A DNA stretch of 64,000 nt from Bacillus pinisoli (GCF_023036475.1 NZ_JAJQKI010000007.1:146114-210113), one strand, 5' to 3'; shown: positions 26,014 through 35,179, counted from the stretch's first letter. The notes: generated by a model not told the origin, from the letters alone. Program-made: numbers and translations.

Positions 26014-26537
26014 TTGTTGATAAAACGGCACGCTTCAACTGGTGTAGGAAGTGCACCTCCTACATTGCTCTGTTCCTGCCCTAACTGCCCATTATAAATA
26101 AGATATTCGTCCTCACGTAAAAGTTCTATGTTTCGTTGGACACTTTTCTTTTGCCACATACCTATGTACATACTTGGAAAGAAGATTACTGGACAATTAG
26201 AAGCAAGTATAGTGGCTGATACAATGTCTTGAGAAAATCCTTGCGCTGTCTTAGCTAATGTATTAGCCGATGCAGGTAAAATAACGATAGCATCCGCCCA
26301 ATGAGTTAGTTCGACATGAGGCATTTTAAATGGTCCCTTTTCTGATAAGTCAACGAATACATGCCCATCAATCGAATGTATAAGTGTACTCGCAGGTATA
26401 AACTTCTGAGCAGCATCAGTCATCATAATGTGCATTCTGCAGCCAAAATAACTTTGTATAGTACTAATATAGGGAAAAATATTGGAAACACTAATGGCTC
26501 CTGTAAGTCCCAATAATATATTCTTCGGTTTTGACAT
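25998..26537 (-). CDS. HFCD-type flavoprotein (LanD/Dfp-like)
   Basis: 179 residues of the homo-oligomeric flavin-containing Cys decarboxylase family. N-terminal LLGLTGAISVSN is the FMN phosphate loop, a conserved His lies in PHVELTHWADAIVI, and the PASANTLAK segment is the family signature. Members include phosphopantothenoylcysteine decarboxylase, EpiD-type lantibiotic decarboxylases and other FMN enzymes. Here there is no CoaB fusion and no lantibiotic genes nearby, so the substrate is unknown. The final codons AVFV and the TAG come from an inserted MITE end, so the native C-terminus may have been longer. Confidence 0.8.
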   Translation of the reverse strand: MSKPKNILLGLTGAISVSNIFPYISTIQSYFGCRMHIMMTDAAQKFIPASTLIHSIDGHVFVDLSEKGPFKMPHVELTHWADAIVILPASANTLAKTAQGFSQDIVSATILASNCPVIFFPSMYIGMWQKKSVQRNIELLREDEYLIYNGQLGQEQSNVGGALPTPVEACRFINKAVFV

Positions 26538-26642
26538 GTTTGCTCCCCCTTTTCCTTACACTCCAAATATTATCATACTCAATTTGGGTTTACTTTCAAA
26601 GTATTCTGTCCTATAATTACCTAAAAAAGGAAGTGGGATGTT

Positions 26643-27302
26643 TTGGCAATTGTAACAGTGGACTTTGACGGTACTCTTTATCAAGGCAATTCCTTTAAAG
26701 CAATGTTTAAAGTGGGAAAAAAAAGATACACGGCTAAACAATGGCTTACCGTTTATAAAGGAGTTGCGAGAGCTCTTGCTTTAGGGCTTATAAAAGGAAA
26801 AACAGTCTTTAAGCACGAATTTTTCAAAGCATTTGCTAGAACATTTAAAGATATGGAACGTGAAGAGTTAGAGGCGTTTTTTAATGAGTTAGTGAAAATT
26901 GGAAAAAACGAAATTAATGATGAACTCGTAACTAAAATTCGTGAACACAAAAACAATGGGGATACAATTATTGTAATTTCAGGAGCATTAAAACCTTTTT
27001 TAAAAGCGTTTGTAAAAGATCAGAAATTAGATGTTCATATAATTAGTACTGAATTACTTTATAATTCATTAGGTCGTTGCTCAGGGGAAATAGGCACAAT
27101 TATGAACGGAGACATGAAGGTAGAAGGTTTGAAGAAATGGCTTGACCATCAAGAACAGCAATCTAACGAGATTTGGGCCTATGCCGACAGTGAAAGTGAT
27201 ATACCATTATTACAGTATGTCACACATCCTATTGTAGTAAATCCTAAGGAAAACATGGTTAAAATAGCAGAGCAGAATAATTGGGTTATTTTTGCTACAT
27301 GA
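26643..27302 (+). CDS. HAD-IB family phosphatase
   Basis: 219 residues, phosphoserine-phosphatase-like. Motif I is VDFDGTLY (Asp7 nucleophile, Asp9 acid), motif II is VISGALKPF (Ser), motif III Lys lies in KVEGLKKWL, and motif IV is YADSESDIPLL. A helical cap occupies about residues 20-85. Start TTG at 26643 lies nine bases after AAGGAAG; the nearby ATG at 26638 is out of frame. The substrate is unknown. It is divergent from the flavoprotein. Confidence 0.82.
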   Translation: MAIVTVDFDGTLYQGNSFKAMFKVGKKRYTAKQWLTVYKGVARALALGLIKGKTVFKHEFFKAFARTFKDMEREELEAFFNELVKIGKNEINDELVTKIREHKNNGDTIIVISGALKPFLKAFVKDQKLDVHIISTELLYNSLGRCSGEIGTIMNGDMKVEGLKKWLDHQEQQSNEIWAYADSESDIPLLQYVTHPIVVNPKENMVKIAEQNNWVIFAT

Positions 27303-27330
27303 CAATTACTATCATAATAACCTAACGAAA

Positions 27331-27365
27331 AGAACAGCAGAGTTGGGTTCTGCTGTTCGTTCTTC
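27331..27365 (+). terminator. Terminator after the HAD gene
   Basis: GAACAGCAGA pairs with TCTGCTGTTC around a short loop, followed by GTTCTTCT, a weak U-tract. Confidence 0.7.
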
Positions 27366-27480
27366 TATCTAACGATTGAAAACTAGTAAGTTAATATTCT
27401 ATAGACTTATGGATATATTTCATAGAAAAGTACATGTTACTACATAAATAACAAATAAATATATATAAAGGAAGTAATTT

Positions 27481-27969
27481 ATGAAGATTCTACTAGAACC
27501 TGTATCAAAAAACAATGAGGTTATACTTCAAAATTTGTATTCTCTCTATTTGCATGATCTTTCGGCTTTTACGAATGAACTAAACATTTCTCAAAAGGGT
27601 GATTTCGTGTTTGATTCTCATCATCTATTTTGGACCGGACAAGGTGTTGAACCTTATTTTATTAAAGATGGTGATACGTTAATTGGATTTATTACGTTAC
27701 TTAAACGACCATTCTTGAAGAAGGAATTTGATTTCGCCATAAATGATATCTTTATATTGAATAAATATAGAGGAAAGGGTTATGGAATCCCTGCTCTAAA
27801 AGAGGTTTTTAGTAATCATTCAGGTAGCTATTTTGTGATAGAGCTTGCAGTTAATAAAGCAGCTGTACAATTTTGGAAAAAAGTTTATGGCCAGCTATCT
27901 ATAGAATATAATGAAATAAGTCAAGAAGTAGATAGTGAGAATTGTCTTATCCAAACTTTTAACATTTGA
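27481..27969 (+). CDS. GNAT acetyltransferase
   Basis: 162 residues with the acetyl-CoA binding motif FILNKYRGKGYGIPAL at about residues 91-106 and a following ELAVNKAAVQFWKK helix, both typical of GNATs. ATG at 27481 follows AAAGGAAG. The acceptor cannot be inferred. Single gene converging on a methyltransferase gene and sharing its terminator. Confidence 0.8.
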   Translation: MKILLEPVSKNNEVILQNLYSLYLHDLSAFTNELNISQKGDFVFDSHHLFWTGQGVEPYFIKDGDTLIGFITLLKRPFLKKEFDFAINDIFILNKYRGKGYGIPALKEVFSNHSGSYFVIELAVNKAAVQFWKKVYGQLSIEYNEISQEVDSENCLIQTFNI

Positions 27970-27982
27970 TCTTTTATTCGAG

Positions 27983-28021
27983 AAAAACCAGTATCTTGCT
28001 TAGAGCAAAATACTGGTTTTT
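27983..28021. terminator. Bidirectional terminator between GNAT and methyltransferase genes
   Basis: AAAAACCAGTAT and ATACTGGTTTTT arms (27983-27994, 28010-28021) form a perfect stem with A/T tracts on both sides. Confidence 0.9.
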
Positions 28022-28792
28022 CTATCTCTTCCTGCACACATATATCATTTGTTTACTGTCCTTATCCAATGGGCTTCCATCCCAATCTTTATAAGCATTT
28101 TCGACAACGAACCCATTCTTAAGTAATAGCCTCTCCATTTCTTTTGGAAACACATAGCGCAGTTTTATGTTCGTTTTTAGTTCTCCTATTAGTTCTTTCC
28201 GTTCGTTTTTTATTCGTCTAATAGTTGTATTATGTTGAATTTGATGAAGTGAATCATAAGTACTAGTCAGATACACATCAATCACATGCTGTTTTTCGCT
28301 ATCCGTATAAGTTTTCCAATACTCTTCTTCAGATGAGCAAAATTGTTCTTCTATAGTTGGATACCTTGTTCCAAAAATAAAAGTTCCATCATAATTTAGA
28401 TGATTGTTTACAGAGGTAAGGAACTGATCCTGTTCTTCATTGGTCATAAAATGCTGAAATGAATTACCAACACAAAAAATTAGATTACTTTTAACATTAA
28501 GATTTAATTTTAAGCAATCTTGTTGAATCCATTCAATTTGTAGATCTAGACTTTCTGATTTGTTTTTAGCTTCGTTCAACATCCCACTATGAAGGTCAAC
28601 TCCAATCATTTGGTAGCCTCCCTTAGCTAAAGGAATGGTTGCTCTGCCAGTCCCGCATGCCAAATCAATGATTTTTCCATTTACTTTAGAAGCATACTCT
28701 AATAAAAATTTTACATCTTGCAAGTAACTATTATTTTCTAGATCGTACAGTGTTGGGTTATGATATTCTGCAAAATTCTCTAAATGATTCAT
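28022..28792 (-). CDS. SAM-dependent methyltransferase, class I
   Basis: 256 residues with motif I IIDLACGTGRATIPLA at about 41-56, a motif-II acidic residue in MIGVDLHSGML, and a post-II IQQDCLKLN segment. The C-terminal third carries a beta strand typical of small-molecule methyltransferases (IKLRYVFPKEMERLLLKNGF). The start overlaps the DinB stop (ATGA type), so the two are coupled. The substrate is unknown; a small molecule or metabolite is more likely than nucleic acid. Confidence 0.82.
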   Translation of the reverse strand: MNHLENFAEYHNPTLYDLENNSYLQDVKFLLEYASKVNGKIIDLACGTGRATIPLAKGGYQMIGVDLHSGMLNEAKNKSESLDLQIEWIQQDCLKLNLNVKSNLIFCVGNSFQHFMTNEEQDQFLTSVNNHLNYDGTFIFGTRYPTIEEQFCSSEEEYWKTYTDSEKQHVIDVYLTSTYDSLHQIQHNTTIRRIKNERKELIGELKTNIKLRYVFPKEMERLLLKNGFVVENAYKDWDGSPLDKDSKQMIYVCRKR

Positions 28793-29325
28793 AAATGTAT
28801 CCCTTCAGAATTATTGCTTGTGTATTGTCTTAGTTGACGCTTAATTGTTCTAATTTGACCACGATGACTTATTTCATCTTCCATTACGTGATACCAGATC
28901 CAATAATTGTTATAACCCCATGTTTTTTCCTCATATAACCATGTATCGTTCTTTAATTTTAGTTCAGATATAGTTTTCTCTCTTAGATTATTTAAAACAG
29001 AAACATAGTATTGTAACGGCTTATTATTAAACATACTCCTTGCCTTTTCTCCAAGCTCTAACGCAATGATCCATTGCTCACGTTCTTTGTCATTAATGTC
29101 CCGCGATTCAAATGAAATTCGTTGATATACAAACTCAACGGAAGCAATATGCATTAAAAGGGCACCAATAGGATTTGCAGTTTGGTCAGGTAAAAAGTCT
29201 AATTCAGTTATAGTAAGATTTTGCAGTTCACTTAATGTTACTTCCCTTGTATGCTCTAGCATAGAGACTAAGTCTCCAATCTTGCTTGAGAAGCCTTCTT
29301 TTTGTCTAATATTATAATCAATCAT
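28789..29325 (-). CDS. DinB-family four-helix protein
   Basis: 178 residues, helical, with the DinB/YfiT pattern of His ligands: LLMHIASVEFVYQ near residue 59, and the C-terminal VMEDEISHRGQIRTIKRQL (two His-helix signature). These proteins bind a divalent metal and some are thiol (bacillithiol or mycothiol) transferases. Start ATG at 29325 follows GGAGG. It forms a two-gene unit with the methyltransferase. Confidence 0.82.
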   Translation of the reverse strand: MIDYNIRQKEGFSSKIGDLVSMLEHTREVTLSELQNLTITELDFLPDQTANPIGALLMHIASVEFVYQRISFESRDINDKEREQWIIALELGEKARSMFNNKPLQYYVSVLNNLREKTISELKLKNDTWLYEEKTWGYNNYWIWYHVMEDEISHRGQIRTIKRQLRQYTSNNSEGIHL

Positions 29326-29453
29326 GAGCTTACCTCCATACCAATATAATCCTAGACTAACAGTTAAATAGAAAAGAAAAAGACTTATACAAATTGGTTA
29401 AATATGGTATAATATAGTTTGTTATAATACCTATGTAAGCAAAGCTTATACAT

Positions 29454-29480
29454 AAAAAAAACAGACCACTAATTGGCCTG
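29454..29480 (-). terminator. Terminator after the alpha/beta hydrolase gene
   Basis: CAGGCC (29480-29475) pairs with GGTCTG (29467-29462) around a seven-base loop, followed by eight T on the minus strand. Confidence 0.8.
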
Positions 29481-29492
29481 ATTCGTAATTCC

Positions 29493-30368
29493 CTAGTTTT
29501 TATCTACATTACTTAGAAACTTCTTCATTACCTTCTCGAACTCCTCTGGTTCTTCTACATATGGCAAATGCGCACTTTCTTCAAAAACGTGAAATTCACT
29601 ACCGGGTGTAATTGAATTAAAAAATTTAGTTGAAGTTGGTGTAGCTTCATCGTAACGACCACATGTGAATAGAGTTGGTATCGTAATTGTTTCTAATTGT
29701 GATGTACAGTCAAAGTCTTTTAAATTACCAGTTACATAAAATTCTGAAGGTCCCCACATCGTATGATAGACTTCAGGATTTTGATATTGTTTCCCTTCTT
29801 TTAAAAATAGAGGTACAGGGTCTAATCTTAATACGAAATGCTGATTAAATATTTTCGTTGCCTCTTTGTATTCTTCAGAATCTGTTGCTCCATTGTCTTC
29901 ACATCTTTTTAGTATCACTTGTACATCTTCCGGGAGTAACTCTCTGTTGCGTTCTTGATCTCTCGCCCATCTTGGAGCACTTAAGCATGGACTAGAAAAA
30001 ATAATACTCTTCACTCCATTAGGATTAGTAAAGTAATAGGCAGCCGCTAATGTTGTTCCCCATGAATGACCGAGGATATGAAACTCTTTGAGAGCAAGGG
30101 TTTCTACGACTTGTCGTAATTCCTCCACAAACCGTTCAATTTTCCATAATGAAGCATCATTTGGACGTTCAGATTTACCGCACCCTAGTTGATCATAGAA
30201 AATAACTGGACGTTCTTCAGAAAGTGTGCGTAACCCTTGCATGGAATAATGAGAAGATCCAGGACCACCATGTAAAACTATTACTGGTGTGTTTTCTGAT
30301 TTGTGGTTATGAATTTGATACCATACCTTACCACCTATTACATCTATAAATCCCTCTACTTCACTCAT
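29493..30368 (-). CDS. Alpha/beta hydrolase, proline iminopeptidase family (S33)
   Basis: 291 residues. The oxyanion motif HGGPGSSH (about residue 33), nucleophile elbow GHSWGTT (Ser about 104), a late acid in CGRYDEATP and a catalytic His in ESAHLPYVE place it in family S33. PIPs typically have GxSWGG and an N-terminal-Pro preference; specificity here is not certain. ATG at 30368 follows AAAGGAG. Cytoplasmic. Confidence 0.85.
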   Translation of the reverse strand: MSEVEGFIDVIGGKVWYQIHNHKSENTPVIVLHGGPGSSHYSMQGLRTLSEERPVIFYDQLGCGKSERPNDASLWKIERFVEELRQVVETLALKEFHILGHSWGTTLAAAYYFTNPNGVKSIIFSSPCLSAPRWARDQERNRELLPEDVQVILKRCEDNGATDSEEYKEATKIFNQHFVLRLDPVPLFLKEGKQYQNPEVYHTMWGPSEFYVTGNLKDFDCTSQLETITIPTLFTCGRYDEATPTSTKFFNSITPGSEFHVFEESAHLPYVEEPEEFEKVMKKFLSNVDKN

Positions 30369-30437
30369 AAACTATTTCTCCTTTAGTTGTATATATGGTA
30401 GGAAGAAAAAATACCTCTTGCTTTACCTTGTATAAAT

Positions 30438-30971
30438 TTACAATCTTTTACTACGTAAGACCGTAATAAAGCCATCTAGGATATCATGACTCTTTGTAAA
30501 CCCTTTACTTAAATAGAAATTTAAGGCCGCATCATTTCCATTTGATACATAAATAAAATAATCTTCGACCTCTTCATATTGCTTTAGCCAATCCATGGAC
30601 ATGTTAAATAACTTTGACCCAATCCCGTAATTTCTGTATTCTTCTTTAATATAGAATTGAGACAAGCAGCCAACATGGGTTCCTTCAACTGAATTTAGAT
30701 CAAAAAAAGTAGCAAAGGGGCTTGAATATACTTCTTTAGGTGATATGTTGGAATAAACATAAGCTACTGGCTTATCTTCATCCTTGACAATTACAATATA
30801 ATTATGAGTAGCATTTTGAACAGAAGGAATCATCCTTGTTTCAAAGTTCATGTTATCAAACAAGTTGGGGGTTATGTATGCTCTTGATTTTTGAAAAGAC
30901 ATTAATTCATTGCATAAATCCTTACAGTATTCAATCTGGCTCTCACCAATTACTTCGAATGTTAATTTCAA
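30438..30971 (-). CDS. GNAT acetyltransferase
   Basis: 177 residues from the TTG start at 30971, which has AAGGGA six bases upstream; the in-frame ATG at 30992 has no ribosome site. The acetyl-CoA loop is QFYIKEEYRNYGIGSKLF at about 110-127, followed by a YIYVSNGNDAALNFYLSKGF strand-helix typical of GNATs. The acceptor is unknown. It is separated from the S33 gene by 69 bases and could be co-transcribed. Confidence 0.78.
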   Translation of the reverse strand: MKLTFEVIGESQIEYCKDLCNELMSFQKSRAYITPNLFDNMNFETRMIPSVQNATHNYIVIVKDEDKPVAYVYSNISPKEVYSSPFATFFDLNSVEGTHVGCLSQFYIKEEYRNYGIGSKLFNMSMDWLKQYEEVEDYFIYVSNGNDAALNFYLSKGFTKSHDILDGFITVLRSKRL

Positions 30972-31064
30972 TACAATTCCCTTCTCTCTCATTTTATTAA
31001 ATAGTGATAAGTGCTTATGATAATTATAACGTATATTTTTAATATTCGAAAATTAAGTAAATAG

Positions 31065-31104
31065 AAAAAACACCCGTTATGCCATTTTAGAGACATAATA
31101 GGTG
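31065..31104 (-). terminator. Terminator after the aldo/keto reductase gene
   Basis: CACCTATTATG (31104-31094) pairs with CATAACGGGTG (31081-31071) with one mismatch, followed by TTTTTT. Confidence 0.85.
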
Positions 31105-31113
31105 CTCAGTTTC

Positions 31114-31938
31114 TTATCTGAAATTCATCTCATTCGGGTGTTTTCCACGACGTCTATTTTTATTAAGATTATCTATTTGTGCCATTTCATCACCAGATAA
31201 TTCAAAATCAAACACATTAAAGTTTTCTTCAATTCTTGATGGTGTAACCGACTTTGGTATAACAATCGTGTTATTTTGTATATGCCAACGAAGAATGACT
31301 TGTGCAGGAGATTTTTTATGAGCATTGGCCATTAGTTTTATCTCTTCATTTTGTAAAACTTCTCCACCTTGTTCTAGTGGACTCCAAGCTTCAACAAAAA
31401 TATTATGACTTGCACAATATTCTTTTAGTTCTTTCTGCGAAAGGTAAGGATGACATTCGATTTGGTTTAATACTGGAACTACTTCACACTCTTTAAGCAG
31501 ACGTTCTAAATGCTCTATTTCAAAATTACAAACTCCAATAGCTTTAACTTTTCCATCATGATAAAGTTTTTCTAATGCCTTATATGTATCTACATATTCA
31601 TCAAACTGCGGAGTTGGCCAATGCACCAAATAAAGGTCCACATAGTCAAGTCCTAATCTTTCTAGACTTTCGTCAAAAGCACGTAATGTATTTTCGTACC
31701 CTTGATCACTATTCCATACTTTCGTGGTAATAAATAAGTCTTCACGTGGCACAGAAGAATTCTTAATAGCTTCTCCGACACCTTTTTCATTTTTATAAAT
31801 CATTGCTGTATCAATGGATCTGTAGCCCACTTCAATCGCTTTAGCAACCGCTGTAGTCGCTTCTTCATCTGTAACTTGCCAAACTCCAAATCCAAGCTGA
31901 GGCATTTTGACTCCATTGTTTAAAGTTACAAAGTTCAT
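31114..31938 (-). CDS. Aldo/keto reductase (AKR5-like)
   Basis: 274 residues, NADPH-dependent TIM-barrel reductase. The catalytic tetrad is visible: Asp and Tyr in GYRSIDTAMIYKNEKGVG, Lys in ITTKVWN, His in LYLVHWPTP. The cofactor loop IPKSVTPSRIEEN is present. It resembles the methylglyoxal/2,5-diketogluconate reductase group such as B. subtilis YvgN and YtbE. ATG at 31938 follows AAGGGG. Confidence 0.9.
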   Translation of the reverse strand: MNFVTLNNGVKMPQLGFGVWQVTDEEATTAVAKAIEVGYRSIDTAMIYKNEKGVGEAIKNSSVPREDLFITTKVWNSDQGYENTLRAFDESLERLGLDYVDLYLVHWPTPQFDEYVDTYKALEKLYHDGKVKAIGVCNFEIEHLERLLKECEVVPVLNQIECHPYLSQKELKEYCASHNIFVEAWSPLEQGGEVLQNEEIKLMANAHKKSPAQVILRWHIQNNTIVIPKSVTPSRIEENFNVFDFELSGDEMAQIDNLNKNRRRGKHPNEMNFR

Positions 31939-32075
31939 TTATTTTTTCCCCTTTACGATTGATTTGATTTATACATCTATGTTAGATAAGAAAATCCATA
32001 TTTATACCCGCTAACTTTATGGTATTCTACTAGTTTACTACAATCTACAGTGTTATATTTTGTATTTTGCCATTT

Positions 32076-32092
32076 ATTTCGTCAAACGAAAT
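32076..32092. promoter_or_regulatory. Operator-like palindrome before the VanW gene
   Basis: ATTTCGT-CAA-ACGAAAT. A TATAAT sits at 32098-32103, six bases downstream, so the palindrome lies between the -35 and -10 positions. The same half-sites recur at 36962-36978. Confidence 0.55.
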
Positions 32093-32215
32093 TCTTATAT
32101 AATAAGAAGTTAGCACGTTTGAAAACAAAACGTCAAGCTTGAAGAACACATAGTTGCCTTCTTCTTACATTTTCAAAGTGAAATGGGAATACTAGGAGTA
32201 GTAGGAGGAATGCTT

Positions 32216-33076
32216 ATGAAGAACTTAATTATGTGCATGTTTCTAATAACTACAACGATCCAACACCAAGAATATGATGATCTAGAATTAACATATAAAA
32301 GTGTGCCCATTGCAACCATCAACCACGATGCCTTTACTTCTTCACTGACAGACGTACCAATTATAAAGGAGTCAATGGTAGCCGAACTCCTTGATAAACT
32401 TGAACAACAAATTAATACTGAACCTATTAGTGCCTATATAAATGATCAAAATGAAATTGTCTCAGGTGTAGTTGGCATCATGGTAGACCGAGATAGACTT
32501 ACAAATGAGTTATATTCCTATTTTATTAATCATCATTCATCGACACTTGAAGTTCCAACCATGACAGTTTATCCAAGAGTGAGTAGTGAGCTATTAGCTG
32601 ACCTCCACGTAAAGCTAATAGGTAGTTACGTCACCTATTATAATCAAAGTAAATCCGAACGATCTCATAATATCTATCTCGCCACTGAGGCTATTAATAA
32701 CCAAGTTGTTTTTCAGGGTGAAGTGTTTTCGTTTAACCAATCTGTTGGAAAGAGGACCGTTGAAAAAGGTTATCTATCTGCCCCTATTATCATAAAAGGT
32801 GAATTATACGACGGTGTTGGTGGTGGAATTTGTCAAGTATCTTCAACCCTCTATAACGCGGTTGACCGCGTAGGGGTTAAAATTATGGAACGGTATTCCC
32901 ACAGTCGTCGAGTTCCTTATGTACCTCCAGGAAGAGATGCAACCGTCAGTTGGTATGGACCGGACTTTACCTTTAAGAATAACTTGAATCAACCGATTTT
33001 AATTCGTGCAAAAGCGCAGCGAGGTCAGGTCAATATTCGTATTTACTCCTCTGAAGTGGTTAATGTAAAAAAATGA
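32216..33076 (+). CDS. VanW-family protein
   Basis: 286 residues from the ATG at 32216, which has AGGAGG seven bases upstream; an earlier in-frame ATG at 32183 lacks one. A hydrophobic N-terminal segment suggests export or anchoring. Residues about 150-270 are a VanW domain, with FSFNQSVGKRTVEKGYLSAPIII, GVGGGICQVSSTLYNA and YSHSRRVPYVPPGRDATV. VanW proteins accompany some vancomycin-resistance operons, but most members are not linked to resistance and their function is unknown. No van genes are present. Confidence 0.87.
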   Translation: MKNLIMCMFLITTTIQHQEYDDLELTYKSVPIATINHDAFTSSLTDVPIIKESMVAELLDKLEQQINTEPISAYINDQNEIVSGVVGIMVDRDRLTNELYSYFINHHSSTLEVPTMTVYPRVSSELLADLHVKLIGSYVTYYNQSKSERSHNIYLATEAINNQVVFQGEVFSFNQSVGKRTVEKGYLSAPIIIKGELYDGVGGGICQVSSTLYNAVDRVGVKIMERYSHSRRVPYVPPGRDATVSWYGPDFTFKNNLNQPILIRAKAQRGQVNIRIYSSEVVNVKK

Positions 33077-33089
33077 CCATCGCTGTGTT

Positions 33090-34022
33090 CTAGTAACCCT
33101 TTACTAAATCAACCTTATTATCTAATACTTCTTCTTTTTCTATTTTGTTTAAAGTATCAAAAAAACACGAAACTGCCTCATCTATCTCTGTTACTGCAGA
33201 TATATGGGGAGTAATAATCACTTCAGGCCTACTCCAAAGTTTTGAATGCTCAGAAAGTGGCTCAACATTCACGACATCAAGTACAGCGTGTCGTACATTT
33301 CCGTTATCTAAAGCGTTAATAAGGGCTGATTCATTAACAGTTAAACCTCTCCCTACATTTAAAAAAACAGTATCATGTAAATCACAAAAAAATGCACTGT
33401 TAAAGAAATTATTTGTTTCTATAGTGAGTGGTAGTGTACTGATAATATAGTTCGCCTTTTCCTTAATAGTATGAGATTGTGATAGATCGACAACTTTTTT
33501 GAAATATGGTTTGTCATTCCCACTTCTGGACACACCAAATACAGTAGCTCCAAAGAAAGTAAATGTTTTAGCTAATTCTAGTCCTATCTCACCTGTACCA
33601 TAGATGACAACCGTTTGATCCTTTACCATTTTAGGTGTTTTCGGCTGCCATTTCTTCTCCCTTTGTTTTTCCTGAAATTCTTGATGGTATTGTAAATCTT
33701 TTAACACATAACTGAGACAATACTCACTTATTCTTTTTCCAAACGTACAGATGGTTCTTGTAAGAAGTATATCTTGATCCAACCATCCACTTATTTCTAA
33801 GAAATTATTTACACCTGCATTAAAAGAGTGAACCCATTTTAACGTTGAAATATTCATGCCGGAACAAGGTTTAGAGCCAACATATACATCAGCCCAATTT
33901 AGGTCTTCTTCATTAATATCTTCAAGTTTTTTAAATAAGAAATGATAGGGGTATTGATTTGCACCTTGTCTATTAAATTCTTCTTCATATCTACCTGCTA
34001 TAAGGATATTTTTTATGTCCAT
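33090..34022 (-). CDS. D-isomer 2-hydroxyacid dehydrogenase
   Basis: 310 residues from the ATG at 34022 (AGGAGAGGG upstream). The NAD site is VVIYGTGEIGLELAKTF (about 149-165). Catalytic Arg lies in LNVGRGLTVNESAL, Glu in VLDVVNVEPLSEHSKLW and His in ITPHISAVTE, as in hydroxypyruvate and phosphoglycerate dehydrogenase relatives. Its 5' end overlaps the upstream membrane-protein gene by 32 bases. Substrate unknown. Confidence 0.85.
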   Translation of the reverse strand: MDIKNILIAGRYEEEFNRQGANQYPYHFLFKKLEDINEEDLNWADVYVGSKPCSGMNISTLKWVHSFNAGVNNFLEISGWLDQDILLTRTICTFGKRISEYCLSYVLKDLQYHQEFQEKQREKKWQPKTPKMVKDQTVVIYGTGEIGLELAKTFTFFGATVFGVSRSGNDKPYFKKVVDLSQSHTIKEKANYIISTLPLTIETNNFFNSAFFCDLHDTVFLNVGRGLTVNESALINALDNGNVRHAVLDVVNVEPLSEHSKLWSRPEVIITPHISAVTEIDEAVSCFFDTLNKIEKEEVLDNKVDLVKGY

Positions 34023-34854
34023 AGTAAATCCCTCTCCTATAATTAAAGAAATACAGACAATAGCTGATGAATAGTGCAATCAGAGAAAATATAATTCCAA
34101 TTACGGAATAAATAAGTAAAAATGCATTAATCTCTGTAAAAATTTGTACAATTGATCTAGTAGAAACGTCTATAATTATACCAACAAGTTTAATAATAAA
34201 ATAAAAGATAAAAAGTGCAAACACTCCACGAAGTGAACCTTTTAAATCCTGTTTGCTTAGAGCAATATGTGAACTGATACAAATACCTATAAATGTATAG
34301 ATCCAGAATAGCGGGTTTAATAAATTCTCAATGGTAAAAAGAACCTTTAGTAATTGAGATACTACACTCCCCACTGTTAACAACCCTTCTACACTAAAAT
34401 AATTAAAAGACTCTATCTGTTGAACATAGAAAATAAACGAGCCATAAGAATTTGGAATCAATACATACATCCCAAGTATAAGAGTTCCAATTCCACTAAG
34501 GACTGGACCAATTCCTATAAAGAAGTTGCCAATTTGCTGATACAAGCTATTACGATTATATTGATGTTCAACGAATCCCAAGACTGCATTTGGTTCATTA
34601 ATCATTAAAAGTTTGACACAAGTTACACGATGTCCCCAAAGCAAGCATTGTATTAGATGTCCAATCTCATGAATGGGTGTACCTATCCATGCAGTGATAA
34701 GGATTCCTCTTCTTCCAAAAGCACGAAATAAATACGTGTGAATATATTTTTCAATGAACGCAATAAGAAATCCAACAGCAATAATTACACCCAAAAAGTA
34801 AAATAATTCGAAAATACTATCTAGTACTAAATAAAAGATGTTGGGTATCAACAT
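33991..34854 (-). CDS. Polytopic membrane protein with HEIGH metalloprotease motif
   Basis: 287 residues with about six hydrophobic helices. WIGTPIHEIGHLIQCLLWGHRV at about residues 56-77 holds a HExxH zinc motif within a membrane segment, as in site-2-protease-like or DUF3267-type proteins. A GIGPVLSGIGTLILG helix follows. The second motif with the third metal ligand (NPDG-like) is not obvious; LLNPLFWIYTFIG near residue 178 is a candidate. ATG at 34854 follows AAGGAAGG. It overlaps and is probably co-expressed with the dehydrogenase gene. Confidence 0.65.
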   Translation of the reverse strand: MLIPNIFYLVLDSIFELFYFLGVIIAVGFLIAFIEKYIHTYLFRAFGRRGILITAWIGTPIHEIGHLIQCLLWGHRVTCVKLLMINEPNAVLGFVEHQYNRNSLYQQIGNFFIGIGPVLSGIGTLILGMYVLIPNSYGSFIFYVQQIESFNYFSVEGLLTVGSVVSQLLKVLFTIENLLNPLFWIYTFIGICISSHIALSKQDLKGSLRGVFALFIFYFIIKLVGIIIDVSTRSIVQIFTEINAFLLIYSVIGIIFSLIALFISYCLYFFNYRRGIYYGHKKYPYSR

Positions 34855-34949
34855 TTCCTTCCTTTCTAGCTATTGAACTATTTCTACATTATAACAATAG
34901 TAACTCCACTTAAAGTCAATGTCATTTTTCATCCATTCTTACGTTCATC

Positions 34950-35052
34950 CTACTGACATTTTTCTAAAATTTTGTTGCTTTTTAGCCTACTTTATCTGTT
35001 GTTAAGCTTTCTCTAACGCATTTGGGATTTTTACGATTGTAACATTTATTAG
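34950..35052 (+). repeat. Degenerate MITE remnant
   Basis: TTTTCTAAAATTTTGTTGCTTTTTA (split here at 34964-34986) matches the inside of one family end, and GGGATTTTTACGA with a following TTGTAACA resembles the other. The GGCTC and CAGCC tips are lost. It occupies much of the 34855-35179 gap. Confidence 0.4.
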
Positions 35053-35064
35053 AAGATCCAATAT

Positions 35065-35114
35065 AAAAGAAGTAGTCTTCTGACTATCTGTTATAGCCAG
35101 TACTACTTCTTTTT
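35065..35114. terminator. Terminator after the Pz-peptidase gene
   Basis: AAAAGAAGTAGT (35065-35076) and ACTACTTCTTTTT (35102-35114) form a long stem with T-runs on both strands. Confidence 0.8.
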
Positions 35115-35179
35115 AAAATGTTTTATTAAAAACTTTTTGTATGGTAAGTACAGTTTTACTTAATCTTTAGATAATTGTT

